Notes: a model not told the origin generated them from the sequence alone. Numbered from the stretch's first letter, positions 48,755 to 57,491 are shown. The stretch is DNA of 64,000 bases from Streptomyces hyaluromycini (GCF_002217755.1 NZ_BCFL01000028.1:23564-87563); one strand, 5' to 3'. Translations and numbers: made by a program.

Positions 48755-49483
48755 ATGACAGACAACCAACTGCGGCTGGTGTGGATCTACCCCGACCTGC
48801 TCAGCACCTACGGCGACCAGGGCAACGCGCTCGTCGTGGAGCGGCGGGCCCGGCAGCGCGGTCTCGACGTGGCCCGGCTCGACGTGCGCAGCGACCAGCC
48901 GATCCCGACCTCCGGCGACATCTACCTGATCGGCGGCGGTGAGGACCGTCCGCAGCGGCTCGCCGCCGAGCGGCTGCGCCGTGACGGGCACCTGTACCGG
49001 GCGGTGGAGAACGGCGCGATCGTGTTCTCCGTGTGCGCCGGCTACCAGATCCTCGGGCACGAGTTCATCAACGACCTCGGGCAGCGGGAGCCGGGCCTCG
49101 GCCTGCTCGACGTGACGACCGTGCGCGGCACCGGCGAGCGGTGTGTCGGTGACGTCCTCGCCGACATCGACCCGCGCCTCGGGCTGCCCCCGCTCACCGG
49201 GTTCGAGAACCACCAGGGCGTCACCCAGCTCGGCCCCACCGCCCGCCCCCTCGCCCGGGTCCAGCTGGGCAAGGGCAACGGCACCGGGGACGGCACGGAG
49301 GGCGCGTACAACGACACCGTCTTCGGCACGTACATGCACGGGCCGGTGCTCGCCCGCAACCCGCTCATCGCGGACCTGCTGCTGAAGCTGGCGCTCGACG
49401 TGAACGCGCTGCCGCCGATCGACGACCGCTGGTACGAGGCGCTCCGCAACGAGCGCATCGCGGCCGCTCAGCAGCCCGCGTAA
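48755..49483 (+). CDS. gatD: Lipid II isoglutaminyl synthase, GatD glutamine amidotransferase subunit
   Basis: A 242-residue class I glutaminase of the CobB/CobQ-like type. The nucleophile Cys94 is in FSVCAGYQILG and the catalytic His in TYMHGPVLARNP (about residue 195). It opens LVWIYPDLLSTYGDQGNALV, the usual GatD start. It supplies ammonia to MurT. Its position directly after murT completes the two-subunit enzyme needed for peptidoglycan amidation. Confidence 0.92.
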   Translation: MTDNQLRLVWIYPDLLSTYGDQGNALVVERRARQRGLDVARLDVRSDQPIPTSGDIYLIGGGEDRPQRLAAERLRRDGHLYRAVENGAIVFSVCAGYQILGHEFINDLGQREPGLGLLDVTTVRGTGERCVGDVLADIDPRLGLPPLTGFENHQGVTQLGPTARPLARVQLGKGNGTGDGTEGAYNDTVFGTYMHGPVLARNPLIADLLLKLALDVNALPPIDDRWYEALRNERIAAAQQPA

Positions 49484-49663
49484 CCCTTCTGGAACGGCCG
49501 GTTCCGGGGCCCGCCTGACAGGGTGTCCGCTCACATGTGCGGGCACGTCCAGCAGGCGGACGCCCGGTGCGGAACGACCCCCTCGCGCGGGTAGGGTGAC
49601 GGCGATGTCAGCCGGACAGCGTGGTCCGGTCTCCGGCCCACGTGGAGAAGGTTGTTTCGGGCT

Positions 49664-50689
49664 ATGCGCATTGGTGTCCTCACGTCCGGCGGCGACTGCC
49701 CCGGCCTGAACGCCGTCATCCGGTCCGTCGTGCACCGTGCCGTCGCCGACCACGGCGACGAGGTCATCGGCTTCCGGGACGGCTGGAAGGGCCTCCTGGA
49801 GTGCGACTACCTCAAGCTCGACCTCGACGCCGTGGCCGGCATCCTGGCCCGCGGCGGCACCATTCTCGGATCGTCCCGGGTCCAGCCCTCGCATCTGCGG
49901 GACGGCGTGGAGCGGGCCAGGGGGCATGTCGCCGAGCTCGGGCTCGACGCGATCATCCCGATCGGCGGTGAGGGCACCCTGAAGGCGGCCCGGCTGATGT
50001 CCGACGCCGGGCTGCCGATCGTGGGCGTGCCGAAGACCATCGACAACGACATCGCCGTCACCGACGTGACCTTCGGCTTCGACACGGCCGTGGGGGTCGC
50101 CACCGAGGCGCTCGACCGGCTGAAGACCACCGCCGAGTCCCACCAGCGGGTGCTCGTCGTCGAGGTCATGGGCCGGCACACCGGCTGGATCGCCCTGCAC
50201 TCCGGCATGGCGGCCGGCGCCCACGCCATCGTCGTACCGGAACGGCCCTTCGACATCGAGGAGTTGGCCCGCCGGGTCGGCGAGCGGTTCGAGGCGGGCA
50301 AGCGGTTCGCGATCGTCGTCGCGGCGGAGGGGGCCAAGCCGAAGGCGGGCACGATGGCCTTCGACGAGGGCGGCAAGGACATCTACGGCCATGAGCGGTT
50401 CGCCGGGATCGCCCGGCAGCTCTCCATCGAGCTGGAGCAGCGGCTCGGCAAGGAGGCGCGGCCGGTCATCCTCGGGCACGTGCAGCGGGGTGGCACGCCG
50501 ACCGCGTACGACCGCGTCCTGGCGACGCGGTTCGGGTGGCATGCGGTGGAGGCGGTGCACCGGGGGGAGTTCGGCAACATGACCGCGCTGCGGGGGACCG
50601 ATGTCGTGATGGTGCCGCTGGCCGAGGCGGTGGAGACGTTGAAGACGGTTCCTGCGGAGCGGTACGAAGAGGCGGAGACCGTGCTTTAG
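49664..50689 (+). CDS. pfkA: ATP-dependent 6-phosphofructokinase
   Basis: A 341-residue phosphofructokinase of the actinobacterial group. It begins MRIGVLTSGGDCPGLNAVIR (ATP-binding), carries GGEGTLKAA with Gly104, the position where PPi-dependent enzymes have Asp, so ATP use is expected, and VPKTIDNDIAVTD (active-site Asp). VMGRHTGWIAL and LGHVQRGGTPTAYDRV are the fructose-6-phosphate-binding parts. It makes fructose 1,6-bisphosphate in glycolysis. The ATG at 49664 fits the family start. It is probably one of several pfk copies in the genome. Confidence 0.92.
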   Translation: MRIGVLTSGGDCPGLNAVIRSVVHRAVADHGDEVIGFRDGWKGLLECDYLKLDLDAVAGILARGGTILGSSRVQPSHLRDGVERARGHVAELGLDAIIPIGGEGTLKAARLMSDAGLPIVGVPKTIDNDIAVTDVTFGFDTAVGVATEALDRLKTTAESHQRVLVVEVMGRHTGWIALHSGMAAGAHAIVVPERPFDIEELARRVGERFEAGKRFAIVVAAEGAKPKAGTMAFDEGGKDIYGHERFAGIARQLSIELEQRLGKEARPVILGHVQRGGTPTAYDRVLATRFGWHAVEAVHRGEFGNMTALRGTDVVMVPLAEAVETLKTVPAERYEEAETVL

Positions 50690-50721
50690 GGGCAGCGCCG
50701 TAGGGGGTGCTGATTCGTCGC

Positions 50722-50767
50722 CGGGTGCGGGTCGTGCGTGGTTGCTCGCGCAGTTCCCCGCGCCCCT
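50722..50767 (+). repeat. Dispersed intergenic repeat copy after pfkA
   Basis: CGGGTGCGGGTCGTGCGTGG, TTGCTC, then GCGCAGTTCCCCGCGCCCCT. Same family as 46761-46793. Confidence 0.73.
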
Positions 50768-50869
50768 GGAGGTAGGGACACTCGCCCCCGCTCACAAGTG
50801 CCGTCGGCGGCGGTTCTACTCTGGGGTCGGCTGTAAACGTACAACCCCCCACGAATCAGGAGCCGCCGG

Positions 50870-51820
50870 ATGGATCACACCGGGCACGGCATGACCATGG
50901 ATCTGCCGCCGTTCACGCTGGGGCGCGGACTGGAGTGGTCGGCGGATCCCTTCTTTCTCGTCGCCTGTCTCGCGGGGCTCGCGCTGTACGGGTGGGGTGT
51001 GGTGCGGCTGCGGCGGCGCGGGGACGCCTGGTCCGTGGGCCGGAGCGTGTCGTTCGTCGTCGGGGTGCTGACCGTCATGCTCGTGATGTGCACCGGGCTG
51101 AACGACTACGGGATGGTCATGTTCAGCGTGCACATGGTGCAGCACATGATCATCAGCATGCTGTCGCCCATCCTGATCCTGCTGGGCGCCCCGGTGACCC
51201 TGGCGCTGCGCGCGCTGCCCGTCGCCGGGAGGGGCCGGAAGGGGCCGCGTGAGCTGCTGCTGGCCCTGCTGCACAGCCGGTACATGCGGATCGTCACCCA
51301 TCCCGCCTTCACCATCCCGCTGTTCATCGCGAGCCTGTACGCGCTCTACTTCACCCCGCTGTTCGACTTCCTGATGGGCTCGAGGGCCGGGCATGTCGCG
51401 ATGATGGTGCACTTCTTCGCCGTCGGTGTCGTCTTCTTCTGGCCGATCATCGGCGTCGACCCGGGACCGCACCGGCCGGGGTATCTCATGCGCATGCTGG
51501 AGCTGTTCGCCGGCATGCCGTTCCACGCGTTCTTCGGCATCGCGTTGATGATGGCGTCGGAGCCGATGGTCGAGACGTTCAAGAATCCGCCCGCCTCGCT
51601 CGGTATCGACGCGCTCTCCGACCAGAGCGCCGCCGGCGGAATCGCCTGGGCATTCAGCGAGGTCCCGTCCGTACTCGTGCTGATCGCCCTGCTGTTCCAG
51701 TGGTACGGCTCCGAACAGCGCCAGGCGCGGCGCCAGGACCGGGCCGCCGACCGGGATGGTGACAAGGAACTCGAGGCGTACAACGCCTATTTGGCCTCAC
51801 TGCACGCACGCAAGGGCTGA
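50870..51820 (+). CDS. Cytochrome c oxidase assembly factor, CtaG_D/DUF1404-type membrane protein
   Basis: A 316-residue membrane protein with about seven to nine segments. It starts MDHTGHGMTMDLPPFT, His/Met-rich like a copper-binding end. It contains MFSVHMVQHMIISMLSPILILLGAPVTL near residues 84-111 (the conserved His of the caa3 assembly family) and MVHFFAVGVVFFWPIIGVDPG, typical of CtaG-like proteins annotated as cytochrome c oxidase assembly factors. A role in copper delivery is inferred from family. The ATG at 50870 gives a good start. It is upstream of the secreted DUF6777 gene, but they are functionally unlinked. Confidence 0.82.
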   Translation: MDHTGHGMTMDLPPFTLGRGLEWSADPFFLVACLAGLALYGWGVVRLRRRGDAWSVGRSVSFVVGVLTVMLVMCTGLNDYGMVMFSVHMVQHMIISMLSPILILLGAPVTLALRALPVAGRGRKGPRELLLALLHSRYMRIVTHPAFTIPLFIASLYALYFTPLFDFLMGSRAGHVAMMVHFFAVGVVFFWPIIGVDPGPHRPGYLMRMLELFAGMPFHAFFGIALMMASEPMVETFKNPPASLGIDALSDQSAAGGIAWAFSEVPSVLVLIALLFQWYGSEQRQARRQDRAADRDGDKELEAYNAYLASLHARKG

Positions 51821-51879
51821 AAGGCTTCTCATTCAGTAGCATAAAGCGCGACAGGCCAAAACCGCCGGGGGGAGCGGTG

Positions 51880-52509
51880 ATGACACTTCGCGCTTTTCTG
51901 CACAGGGCGTGCGTGCTCGTGGTTCTGGTTCCGCTCCTGCTGCTCGGCGGATGCGGGCGGGCTTCGCCCCGGTCCGTGGTCGAAGCGGTGGCCGCCGGTG
52001 TTTCCACGCCGAACCCGTTCGTCGACGAGCACCAGGGAGTCGGGCACGACGTCCAGGTCCGTTCGCTGCCGGTGCGCGGGCATATCCAGCAGGGTGACTC
52101 GCCCGGGCTCTACGGCGGCACCCGGGAGCCGACGATCTGTGACGTCGAGAAACTCAAGGAATTCCTCACCGATCCCGCGAATCACCGCAAGGCACAGGCA
52201 TGGGCCGGCGTCCTCCACATCACCACCGGACAGATTCCGGATTATCTCGACCGCCTCACCCCTGTTCTCCTGCGTCACGACACTCTCGTGGAAAACCACG
52301 ACTACAAGGACGGCACCGCCACCCCCTTCAATTCCCTGCTCCAGGCCGGAATAGCCGTGCTCGTCGACAGGCAGGGACAGCCCACCGTGAAATGCTCGTG
52401 CGGAAATCCGCTCCTGCCGTTCAGGGGCGACCCGGGGCATATCAAGGTCGAGTTCCGCCATCGCAACAAGAAGTGGCCCGGCTACGACCGCGACGAGGTG
52501 ACGAGGTGA
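51880..52509 (+). CDS. DUF6777 lipoprotein, N-terminal part (gene split by an 8-bp duplication)
   Basis: A 209-residue frame starting with a lipoprotein signal, LRAFLHRACVLVVLVPLLLLGGCGR (lipobox LGGC near residue 26). The body follows the DUF6777 pattern: NPFVDEHQ, GDSPGLYGGTREPTICDVEKLKEFLTDP, then IPDYLDRLTPVLLRHDTLVENHDY and KCSCGNPLLPF. It ends early at RDEVTR where the domain normally continues. The missing end is found in the next frame (52506-53105). An 8-bp duplication, GACGAGGT twice at 52492-52507, shifts the frame. The ATG at 51880 follows GGAG with five bases. The function of DUF6777 is unknown. Confidence 0.8.
   Translation: MTLRAFLHRACVLVVLVPLLLLGGCGRASPRSVVEAVAAGVSTPNPFVDEHQGVGHDVQVRSLPVRGHIQQGDSPGLYGGTREPTICDVEKLKEFLTDPANHRKAQAWAGVLHITTGQIPDYLDRLTPVLLRHDTLVENHDYKDGTATPFNSLLQAGIAVLVDRQGQPTVKCSCGNPLLPFRGDPGHIKVEFRHRNKKWPGYDRDEVTR
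52492..52507 (+). repeat. 8-bp tandem duplication GACGAGGT x2 that shifts the frame
   Basis: Two copies lie end to end at the junction of the two frames. Deleting one copy joins RDEV to TTVRPTARPL in a single open frame of about 405 codons running from 51880 to 53105. Confidence 0.85.
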
Positions 52510-53105
52510 CGACCGTACGGCCCACCGCACGGCCGCTGGAGCAGCTCGCGCTCGTGGATGTCACCGACCCCGCGCGGGGCGTCGAGCGGCCGGTGGGGAC
52601 GGAGGGCGCGCGGGACACCGTGTTCCGCACCGGTGACCGGCACGCGGTGCCCGAGGTCGCCGGGACCTCCTTCGAGGAGGCGAGCCGGCTGCTCGCGGAC
52701 GCGGGGCTGGGGGCCGCGTCCGACGGTCCGGAGCTGCCGCCCGACGACGCCCGGGTGCTGGGTTCGGATCCGGTGGCGGGGACACGGCTGGCGTTCGGGG
52801 AGTACGTGACGCTGCGCGTGGCCGAGGACAGCGGTGGAAGTACCGACGGCGGAGGGGCACCCTCCGGGTCCGGGGACGGCGAGGGTTCGGACGTTCCCTC
52901 AAGCTCGTTCTCGTCCTTCGTGTCGCCTTCGTCCGTCCCGCCGGACACCTCGTCGGAGCCCGCCACACCGTCCGGCGCCGCCGCGGCACCCTCTTCGAGT
53001 CCGGCGGTGCCCGCGGAGCCGCCGCCCGTCACCCGGACCGCCGGCAGCGGGCCCACGAGTGAGGTCCCCGTGCCGGACGACGGGGACGGCACGGGGACGG
53101 CGTGA
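52506..53105 (+). CDS. DUF6777/PASTA-type protein, C-terminal part of the split gene
   Basis: A 199-residue frame starting at a GTG that overlaps the preceding TGA as GTGA. The first residues (TARPLEQLALVDVTDPARGV, then ERPVGTEG) complete the DUF6777 domain of the gene at 51880. RHAVPEVAGTSFEEASRLLADAGLGAASDG then LGSDPVAGTRLAFGEYVTLRV is a single PASTA repeat (residues about 45-105). The rest is a Ser/Pro/Ala-rich linker ending SEVPVPDDGDGTGTA. It lacks its own signal peptide and would be cytoplasmic if translated alone, which supports the frameshift reading. The next gene overlaps by GTGA. Confidence 0.75.
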   Translation: MTTVRPTARPLEQLALVDVTDPARGVERPVGTEGARDTVFRTGDRHAVPEVAGTSFEEASRLLADAGLGAASDGPELPPDDARVLGSDPVAGTRLAFGEYVTLRVAEDSGGSTDGGGAPSGSGDGEGSDVPSSSFSSFVSPSSVPPDTSSEPATPSGAAAAPSSSPAVPAEPPPVTRTAGSGPTSEVPVPDDGDGTGTA

Positions 53106-53899
53106 CACCTGACCCGGGAGTGACCGGATGTACCGAGGAACACCGACGTCGGGAGGGGGCCGGGTCGTCGCCGGCCGGTAGCTCCACGGCCGAGCCCTAC
53201 GGCGGCAGGGTGGGGCTCGCGCACCCCCTCAAGGCGGGTGACTGTGTCGTCGCCGAGTGGGGCAGCGGGACGCGCTTCGCCGGAACCCCGACGCTTACTC
53301 TCGACCCGACCTGTGCGGACCGGGCGCCGGACGGTCAGGTGATGACGTTCGTGCCGCTGGCGTCGGCTGCCGAGGCTCGTGCGCAGGGGACCGCCGGGTG
53401 CGAGGAGCGGACGAGGGCGCTGCGCGGGAAGCTGGCGGACGTGCGGGCCGTCGCCGTCGTACCGAGCGAGGCGGGGTTCGAGGCGGCCGGGGGGCGGGTC
53501 GCGTGTCTGGTGCTGGGGGCGCACGGACCGCTGTACGGGCCGTTGGACGGGTTCCGCAAGGAGGGGGCCGCGTTCACGGACGTGGGGACCATGCAGAAGC
53601 GGGACTGTCTGCGGGTGCCGCCCGCGCGGACCGCCCTGCTCGTCGCGTGCTCGGGGCCGCACGACCAGGAGGTGCTCGGGTTCACGCGGCTGGGAGCCGG
53701 GCTGACGCTCGCGCAGGCCGCGAAGCAGCAGGACGAGGCCTGTGCGCGGGACGTGCCGCCCGGGGACTACGGATTCGATCCCTCCGTCTATCGGGCGGCC
53801 TCCTTGGTAGGCGACCTGATGTGGAAGACCGGCGCTCATTTCGTCGTGTGCACCGTCAGGAAGCAGAACGGGGGCACCATGGAGGGAGTCGGACCATGA
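53102..53899 (+). CDS. Septum-formation-like Cys-rich domain protein
   Basis: A 265-residue protein with two copies of a Cys-paired pattern resembling the Septum_form domain: LKAGDCVVAEWGSG...DPTCADRAPDGQVMT...GCEERT, and KRDCLRVPPARTALLVACSG, PHDQEVLGFTRLG, EACARDV and ahead to VVCTVRKQNG. The VACSGPHDQEV stretch is the recognisable hallmark. It has no signal peptide or membrane segment of its own, and starts by GTGA overlap with the preceding frame, so it may once have been the C-terminal part of a longer secreted protein. Function unknown. Confidence 0.62.
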   Translation: MTPDPGVTGCTEEHRRREGAGSSPAGSSTAEPYGGRVGLAHPLKAGDCVVAEWGSGTRFAGTPTLTLDPTCADRAPDGQVMTFVPLASAAEARAQGTAGCEERTRALRGKLADVRAVAVVPSEAGFEAAGGRVACLVLGAHGPLYGPLDGFRKEGAAFTDVGTMQKRDCLRVPPARTALLVACSGPHDQEVLGFTRLGAGLTLAQAAKQQDEACARDVPPGDYGFDPSVYRAASLVGDLMWKTGAHFVVCTVRKQNGGTMEGVGP

Positions 53900-53912
53900 G
53901 GAGGGTGTCGCG

Positions 53913-54092
53913 ATGCCCGGTTCTGCGAACGGCTCGAACGGTGCCACCAAGGCGATGGGGGTGCTCACCGTCGGGGGGCTGGTGGTGGTGACGGCCTACA
54001 CGGTGGCGCTCGGCAGCAACGGCTGGCTCTGGTTCGGATGGGTGGTGCTGGGCCTGCTGACCCTGGCGATGGTGGCCACTCAGAGCAACTGA
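53913..54092 (+). CDS. Small membrane protein, 59 aa
   Basis: A short frame starting MPGSANGSNGATKAMGVLTV at ATG 53913 after AGGAGGG, with two hydrophobic segments (VLTVGGLVVVTAYTVAL and WLWFGWVVLGLLTLAMVA) and the end TQSN. Codon positions show the high third-base GC of a real gene. It follows the septum-formation-like gene by 13 bases and is probably cotranscribed. I do not recognise the family. Confidence 0.6.
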   Translation: MPGSANGSNGATKAMGVLTVGGLVVVTAYTVALGSNGWLWFGWVVLGLLTLAMVATQSN

Positions 54093-54119
54093 CCCAGCGC
54101 CCCCGCCTGCAGCGCCCGG

Positions 54120-54195
54120 TAAGGGGCGCGGGGCTGTATTGAATGTGCGGCTACCGCCGCGTGGGCGCGACCAGCCACAACGGCGCCGCAGCCGA
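54120..54195 (-). repeat. Dispersed intergenic repeat, long form
   Basis: It reads AAGGGGCGCGGGGCTGTATT, then GCGGCTACCGCCGCGTGGGC and GACCAGCCACAACGGCGCC. It has the same build as the 44570 copy and, inverted, the 40788 copy. It lies downstream of the small membrane protein and before the histidine kinase stop. Confidence 0.72.
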
Positions 54196-54216
54196 ACAAC
54201 GGCGCTCGCGGAGCGC

Positions 54217-55398
54217 CTAGTGCACCCCGGGCTGGTACTTGGGCAACCGCGCGGTGATCCGCATCCCCGCCCCGGGCGCCGTCTCGATCACGAGGCCGTG
54301 GTCGTCGCCGTAGACCTGGCGGAGCCGGTCGTCGACGTTGGACAGGCCGATGCCGCCGCTGGGGCTGGTCTCGCCGGCGAGGATGCGGCGCAGCAGGACC
54401 GGGTCCATGCCGGCGCCGTCGTCCTCGATGACGACCAGGGCCTGGGCGCCCTCGTCCTGGGCGGTGATCTGGATGTGGCAGGTGCCGGTCTTGCCCTCAA
54501 GGCCGTGTTTCACGGCGTTCTCGACCAGGGGCTGGAGGCAGAGGAAGGGCAGGGTGACCGGCAGTACCTCGGGGGCGATCTGCAGGGTGACCGTGAGGCG
54601 GTCGCCGAAGCGGGCCCGGACCAGCGCCAGGTAGTGGTCGATGGCGTGGAGTTCGTCGGCGAGGGTGGTGAAGTCGCCGTGCCTGCGGAACGAGTAACGG
54701 GTGAAGTCGGCGAACTCCAGCAGCAGTTCGCGGGCGCGCTCGGGGTCGGTGCGGACGAACGAGGCGATCACGGCGAGCGAGTTGAAGATGAAGTGGGGGG
54801 AGATCTGGGCGCGCAGGGCGCGGATCTCGGCCTCGATGAGCCGGGTCCGGGAGCGGTCCAGGTCGGCCAGCTCCAGCTGGACGCTGACCCAGCGGGCGAC
54901 CTCACCGGCCGCCCGGACCAGGACGGCGGACTCGCGCGGGGCGCAGGCGACCAGGGTGCCGTGGACGCGGTCGTCGACGGTGAGCGGGGTGATCACGGCC
55001 CAGCGGACCGGGCAGTCGGGGGTCTCGCAGTGCAGCCGGAAGGCCTCGCCGCGACCGGACTCCAGCGGCCCGGCGAGCCGTTCCATGAGCTCGGCGCGGT
55101 GGTGGTCGCCGACGCCGTCCCAGACCAGCAGGTTCTCGTGGTCGGTGAGGCAGAGCGCGTCGGTGCCGAGCAGGGTGCGCAGCCGGCGGGCCGAGCGGCG
55201 GGCGGTCTCCTCGGTCAGGCCCGCGCGCAGCGGGGGTGCGGCGAGGGAGGCGGTGTGCAGGGTCTCGAAGGTGGCGTGCTCGACCGGGGTGCCGAGACCG
55301 CCGAGGCTCTCGGGGCGTGCGGTGCGCCGGCCGAGCCAGAAGCCGGCGGCGAGGAGCGGGAGTACGGCCACGCAGAGGCCGGCCAGGAACCCGGTCAC
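54217..55398 (-). CDS. LytS-type sensor histidine kinase
   Basis: A 393-residue kinase. One N-terminal membrane segment (VTGFLAGLCVAVLPLLAAGF) is followed by a GAF-like domain (residues about 80-180), then the His_kinase domain ALRAQISPHFIFNSLAVIAS with the phospho-acceptor His in SPHFIFN. Then LCLQPLVENAVKHGLEGK (N box) and SGGIGLSNVDDRLRQVYG (G box) follow. It pairs with the LytTR regulator four genes upstream in the operon. The GTG at 55398 overlaps the symporter stop as GTGA. Sensing of acetate or another carboxylate through the coupled symporter is suggested by the arrangement. Confidence 0.87.
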   Translation of the reverse strand: MTGFLAGLCVAVLPLLAAGFWLGRRTARPESLGGLGTPVEHATFETLHTASLAAPPLRAGLTEETARRSARRLRTLLGTDALCLTDHENLLVWDGVGDHHRAELMERLAGPLESGRGEAFRLHCETPDCPVRWAVITPLTVDDRVHGTLVACAPRESAVLVRAAGEVARWVSVQLELADLDRSRTRLIEAEIRALRAQISPHFIFNSLAVIASFVRTDPERARELLLEFADFTRYSFRRHGDFTTLADELHAIDHYLALVRARFGDRLTVTLQIAPEVLPVTLPFLCLQPLVENAVKHGLEGKTGTCHIQITAQDEGAQALVVIEDDGAGMDPVLLRRILAGETSPSGGIGLSNVDDRLRQVYGDDHGLVIETAPGAGMRITARLPKYQPGVH

Positions 55399-57107
55399 GC
55401 CTTCACCTCCGTGCGCAGCTCTTCGGGCAGGTGGAAGCGGGCCAGGATCGCGGCCGTTCCCGGCGGTACCCGGCCGGGGGTCGCCAGGGAGACCAGGATC
55501 ATGGTGAGGAAGCCCAGCGGGACCGACCAGAGCGCGGGCCAGGCGAGCAGGGCGTGCAGGGCACCGGTGCCGGGCAGGTCGGCCATCGTCGCGGCCACCG
55601 CGCAGAACGCCGAGCCGCCCCCGGCCAGCATCCCGGCGGCCGCGCCGGGCGGGGTCAGCCGCCGCCACCAGATGCCGAGGACCAGCAGCGGGCAGAAGGA
55701 GGAGGCGGACACGGCGAAGGCCAGCCCGACGGCGTCGGCCACCGGCAGACCGCCCACCAGCACGCTCGCGGCGAGCGGCACGGCCATGGCGAGGACCGTC
55801 CCCAGTCTGAAGTGCCGTACTCCGCGCGACGGGAGGACGTCCTGGGTGAGGACGCCGGCGACCGCCATGGTGAGGCCGGAGGCGGTGGAGAGGAACGCGG
55901 CGAAGGCGCCGCCCGCCACCAGCGCGCCCAGCAGGTCGCCGCCGAGGCCGCCGACGACCCGGTCGGGCAGCAGCAGGACGGCGGCGTCCGTCTCGCCGGT
56001 GAGGGTGAGTTCGGGGGTGTAGAGGCGGCCGAGGGCGCCGTAGACGGGCGGCAGGAGGTAGAAGAGGCCGATCAGGGCGAGGACGGCGACCGTGGTGCGG
56101 CGGGCGGCGACGCCGTGCGGGCTGGTGTAGAAGCGGACGACGACGTGCGGCAGGCCCATGGTGCCGAGGAAGGTGGCGAGGATCAGTCCGTACGTGGCGT
56201 ACAGCGGGCGTTCCTCGCGGCTCTCGGCGAGCGAGGTGGACATGCCGCCGTTGGTGCCCCGGTCGGTGGCGGGGACGCGGGTGCCCTCGGCGAAGGTCAG
56301 GCGGGTGCCCGCGGTGATGCGGTGGGTGCCCTCGGGGAGGGTGACCCTGGTGTCCTCGTGCGGGTGGCCGTCGACGGTGCCGGTGACGGTGACCGTGAGC
56401 GGGCGGTCGAGCCTCAGGGAGAGGGTGTCCTGGACGTCGACGACACGCTGGGTGCGGAAGGTGGCCGGCTCGTCGAAGGCGTGGACGGGGGCGCCGGCGC
56501 GCTGCCAGGCGAGGACCAGGAAGAGGGCGGGGACGAGCAGGGCGGTGAGCTTCAGCCAGTACTGGAAGGCCTGTACGAAGGTGATGCTGCGCATGCCGCC
56601 GGCGGCCACGGTGGCCACCACGACCACGGCGACGATGAGCCCGCCCAGTGCGTCGGGGGCGCCGGTGAGGACCGCCAGCGTCAGCCCGGCGCCCTGGAGT
56701 TGGGGCAGCAGGTAGAGCCAGCCGACGCCGACGACGAACGCCCCGGCCAGCCGCCGTACCGGCTGCGAGGCGAGCCTGGCCTCGGCGAAGTCGGGGAGGG
56801 TGTAGGCGCCGGAGCGGCGCAGCGGGGCGGCGACGAAGAGCAGCAGCACGAGGTAGCCGGCGGTGTAGCCGACCGGGTACCAGAGCATGTCGGGGCCCTG
56901 GACGAGGACAAGTCCCGCGATGCCCAGGAAGGAGGCGGCGGAGAGGTACTCGCCGCTGATCGCGGCCGCGTTGAGGCGGGGGCCGACGGTGCGTGAGGCG
57001 ACGTAGAAGTCGGAGGTGGTCCGGGAGATGCGCAGGCCGAAGGCGCCGACGAGGACGGTCGCGACGACGACGAGGGCGACCGCCGGGACGGCATAGCCGG
57101 AGTTCAT
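55395..57107 (-). CDS. Sodium/solute symporter, cation-acetate (ActP) type
   Basis: A 570-residue SSS-family transporter with about 13 membrane segments. AISGEYLSAASFLGIAGLVL and GFLSTASGLTMAVAGVLTQDV are the Na+-binding and family signature regions (LSTASGL). A soluble stretch of about 90 residues (HAFDEPATFRTQRVVDVQD onward, residues about 220-310) is inserted as an extracytoplasmic loop, as in other streptomycete ActP-like proteins. It imports acetate or a related carboxylate. It is coupled by GTGA overlap to the kinase and lies 22 bp after the DUF485-like gene. Confidence 0.87.
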   Translation of the reverse strand: MNSGYAVPAVALVVVATVLVGAFGLRISRTTSDFYVASRTVGPRLNAAAISGEYLSAASFLGIAGLVLVQGPDMLWYPVGYTAGYLVLLLFVAAPLRRSGAYTLPDFAEARLASQPVRRLAGAFVVGVGWLYLLPQLQGAGLTLAVLTGAPDALGGLIVAVVVVATVAAGGMRSITFVQAFQYWLKLTALLVPALFLVLAWQRAGAPVHAFDEPATFRTQRVVDVQDTLSLRLDRPLTVTVTGTVDGHPHEDTRVTLPEGTHRITAGTRLTFAEGTRVPATDRGTNGGMSTSLAESREERPLYATYGLILATFLGTMGLPHVVVRFYTSPHGVAARRTTVAVLALIGLFYLLPPVYGALGRLYTPELTLTGETDAAVLLLPDRVVGGLGGDLLGALVAGGAFAAFLSTASGLTMAVAGVLTQDVLPSRGVRHFRLGTVLAMAVPLAASVLVGGLPVADAVGLAFAVSASSFCPLLVLGIWWRRLTPPGAAAGMLAGGGSAFCAVAATMADLPGTGALHALLAWPALWSVPLGFLTMILVSLATPGRVPPGTAAILARFHLPEELRTEVKA

Positions 57108-57129
57108 CTGGCCTCGTCGGGGCTGGAGT

Positions 57130-57489
57130 TCATCGGTCCTCGACGAGGCGGACGAAGTCCTCCTCGTTGCGTTCGGCGCGGCGCACGTACCAGCGGGCGA
57201 GCAGGATCAGCGGGGCGTACAGGCAGAAGCCGAGCACCAGCCACTCCAGGCGGCGCGCCTGGGGGGCGGCGGCGAAGACCAGCGGGAGCGGGCCGACGAG
57301 CAGCACCAGGACGGCGAACACGACGAGGGCGACGCGCAGTTGGCTGCGCATGAGGGAGCGGACGTAGGTGTGGCCGAGGGTGGTCTGTTCGTCGATCTCG
57401 GTGCGCGGCCGGTAGTAGCCGGAGGTACGGCGGCTGCGGCGGGGCGGGCCGGTGACGGTGACCCGGCGCTCGGCGGGGTCCGCGGCCAC
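57130..57489 (-). CDS. DUF485-like small membrane protein
   Basis: A 119-residue protein. A basic N-terminus with TGYYRP-like stretch (RRTSGYYRPRTEIDEQ) leads into LGHTYVRSLMRSQLRVALVVFAVLVLLV and a second segment LEWLVLGFCLYAPLILLARWYV, then a charged end. This matches the DUF485 partners that accompany actP in proteobacteria and actinobacteria. The start is GTG 57489, two bases after the response-regulator stop. Its function in transport is not known. Confidence 0.8.
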   Translation of the reverse strand: MAADPAERRVTVTGPPRRSRRTSGYYRPRTEIDEQTTLGHTYVRSLMRSQLRVALVVFAVLVLLVGPLPLVFAAAPQARRLEWLVLGFCLYAPLILLARWYVRRAERNEEDFVRLVEDR

Positions 57490-57491
57490 CG

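Noticed and set aside
52492..53105. Treating the PASTA frame as an independent second gene in an operon
   Set aside because: It lacks a signal peptide and its first residues finish the DUF6777 domain. The exact 8-bp duplication at the junction explains the split better.
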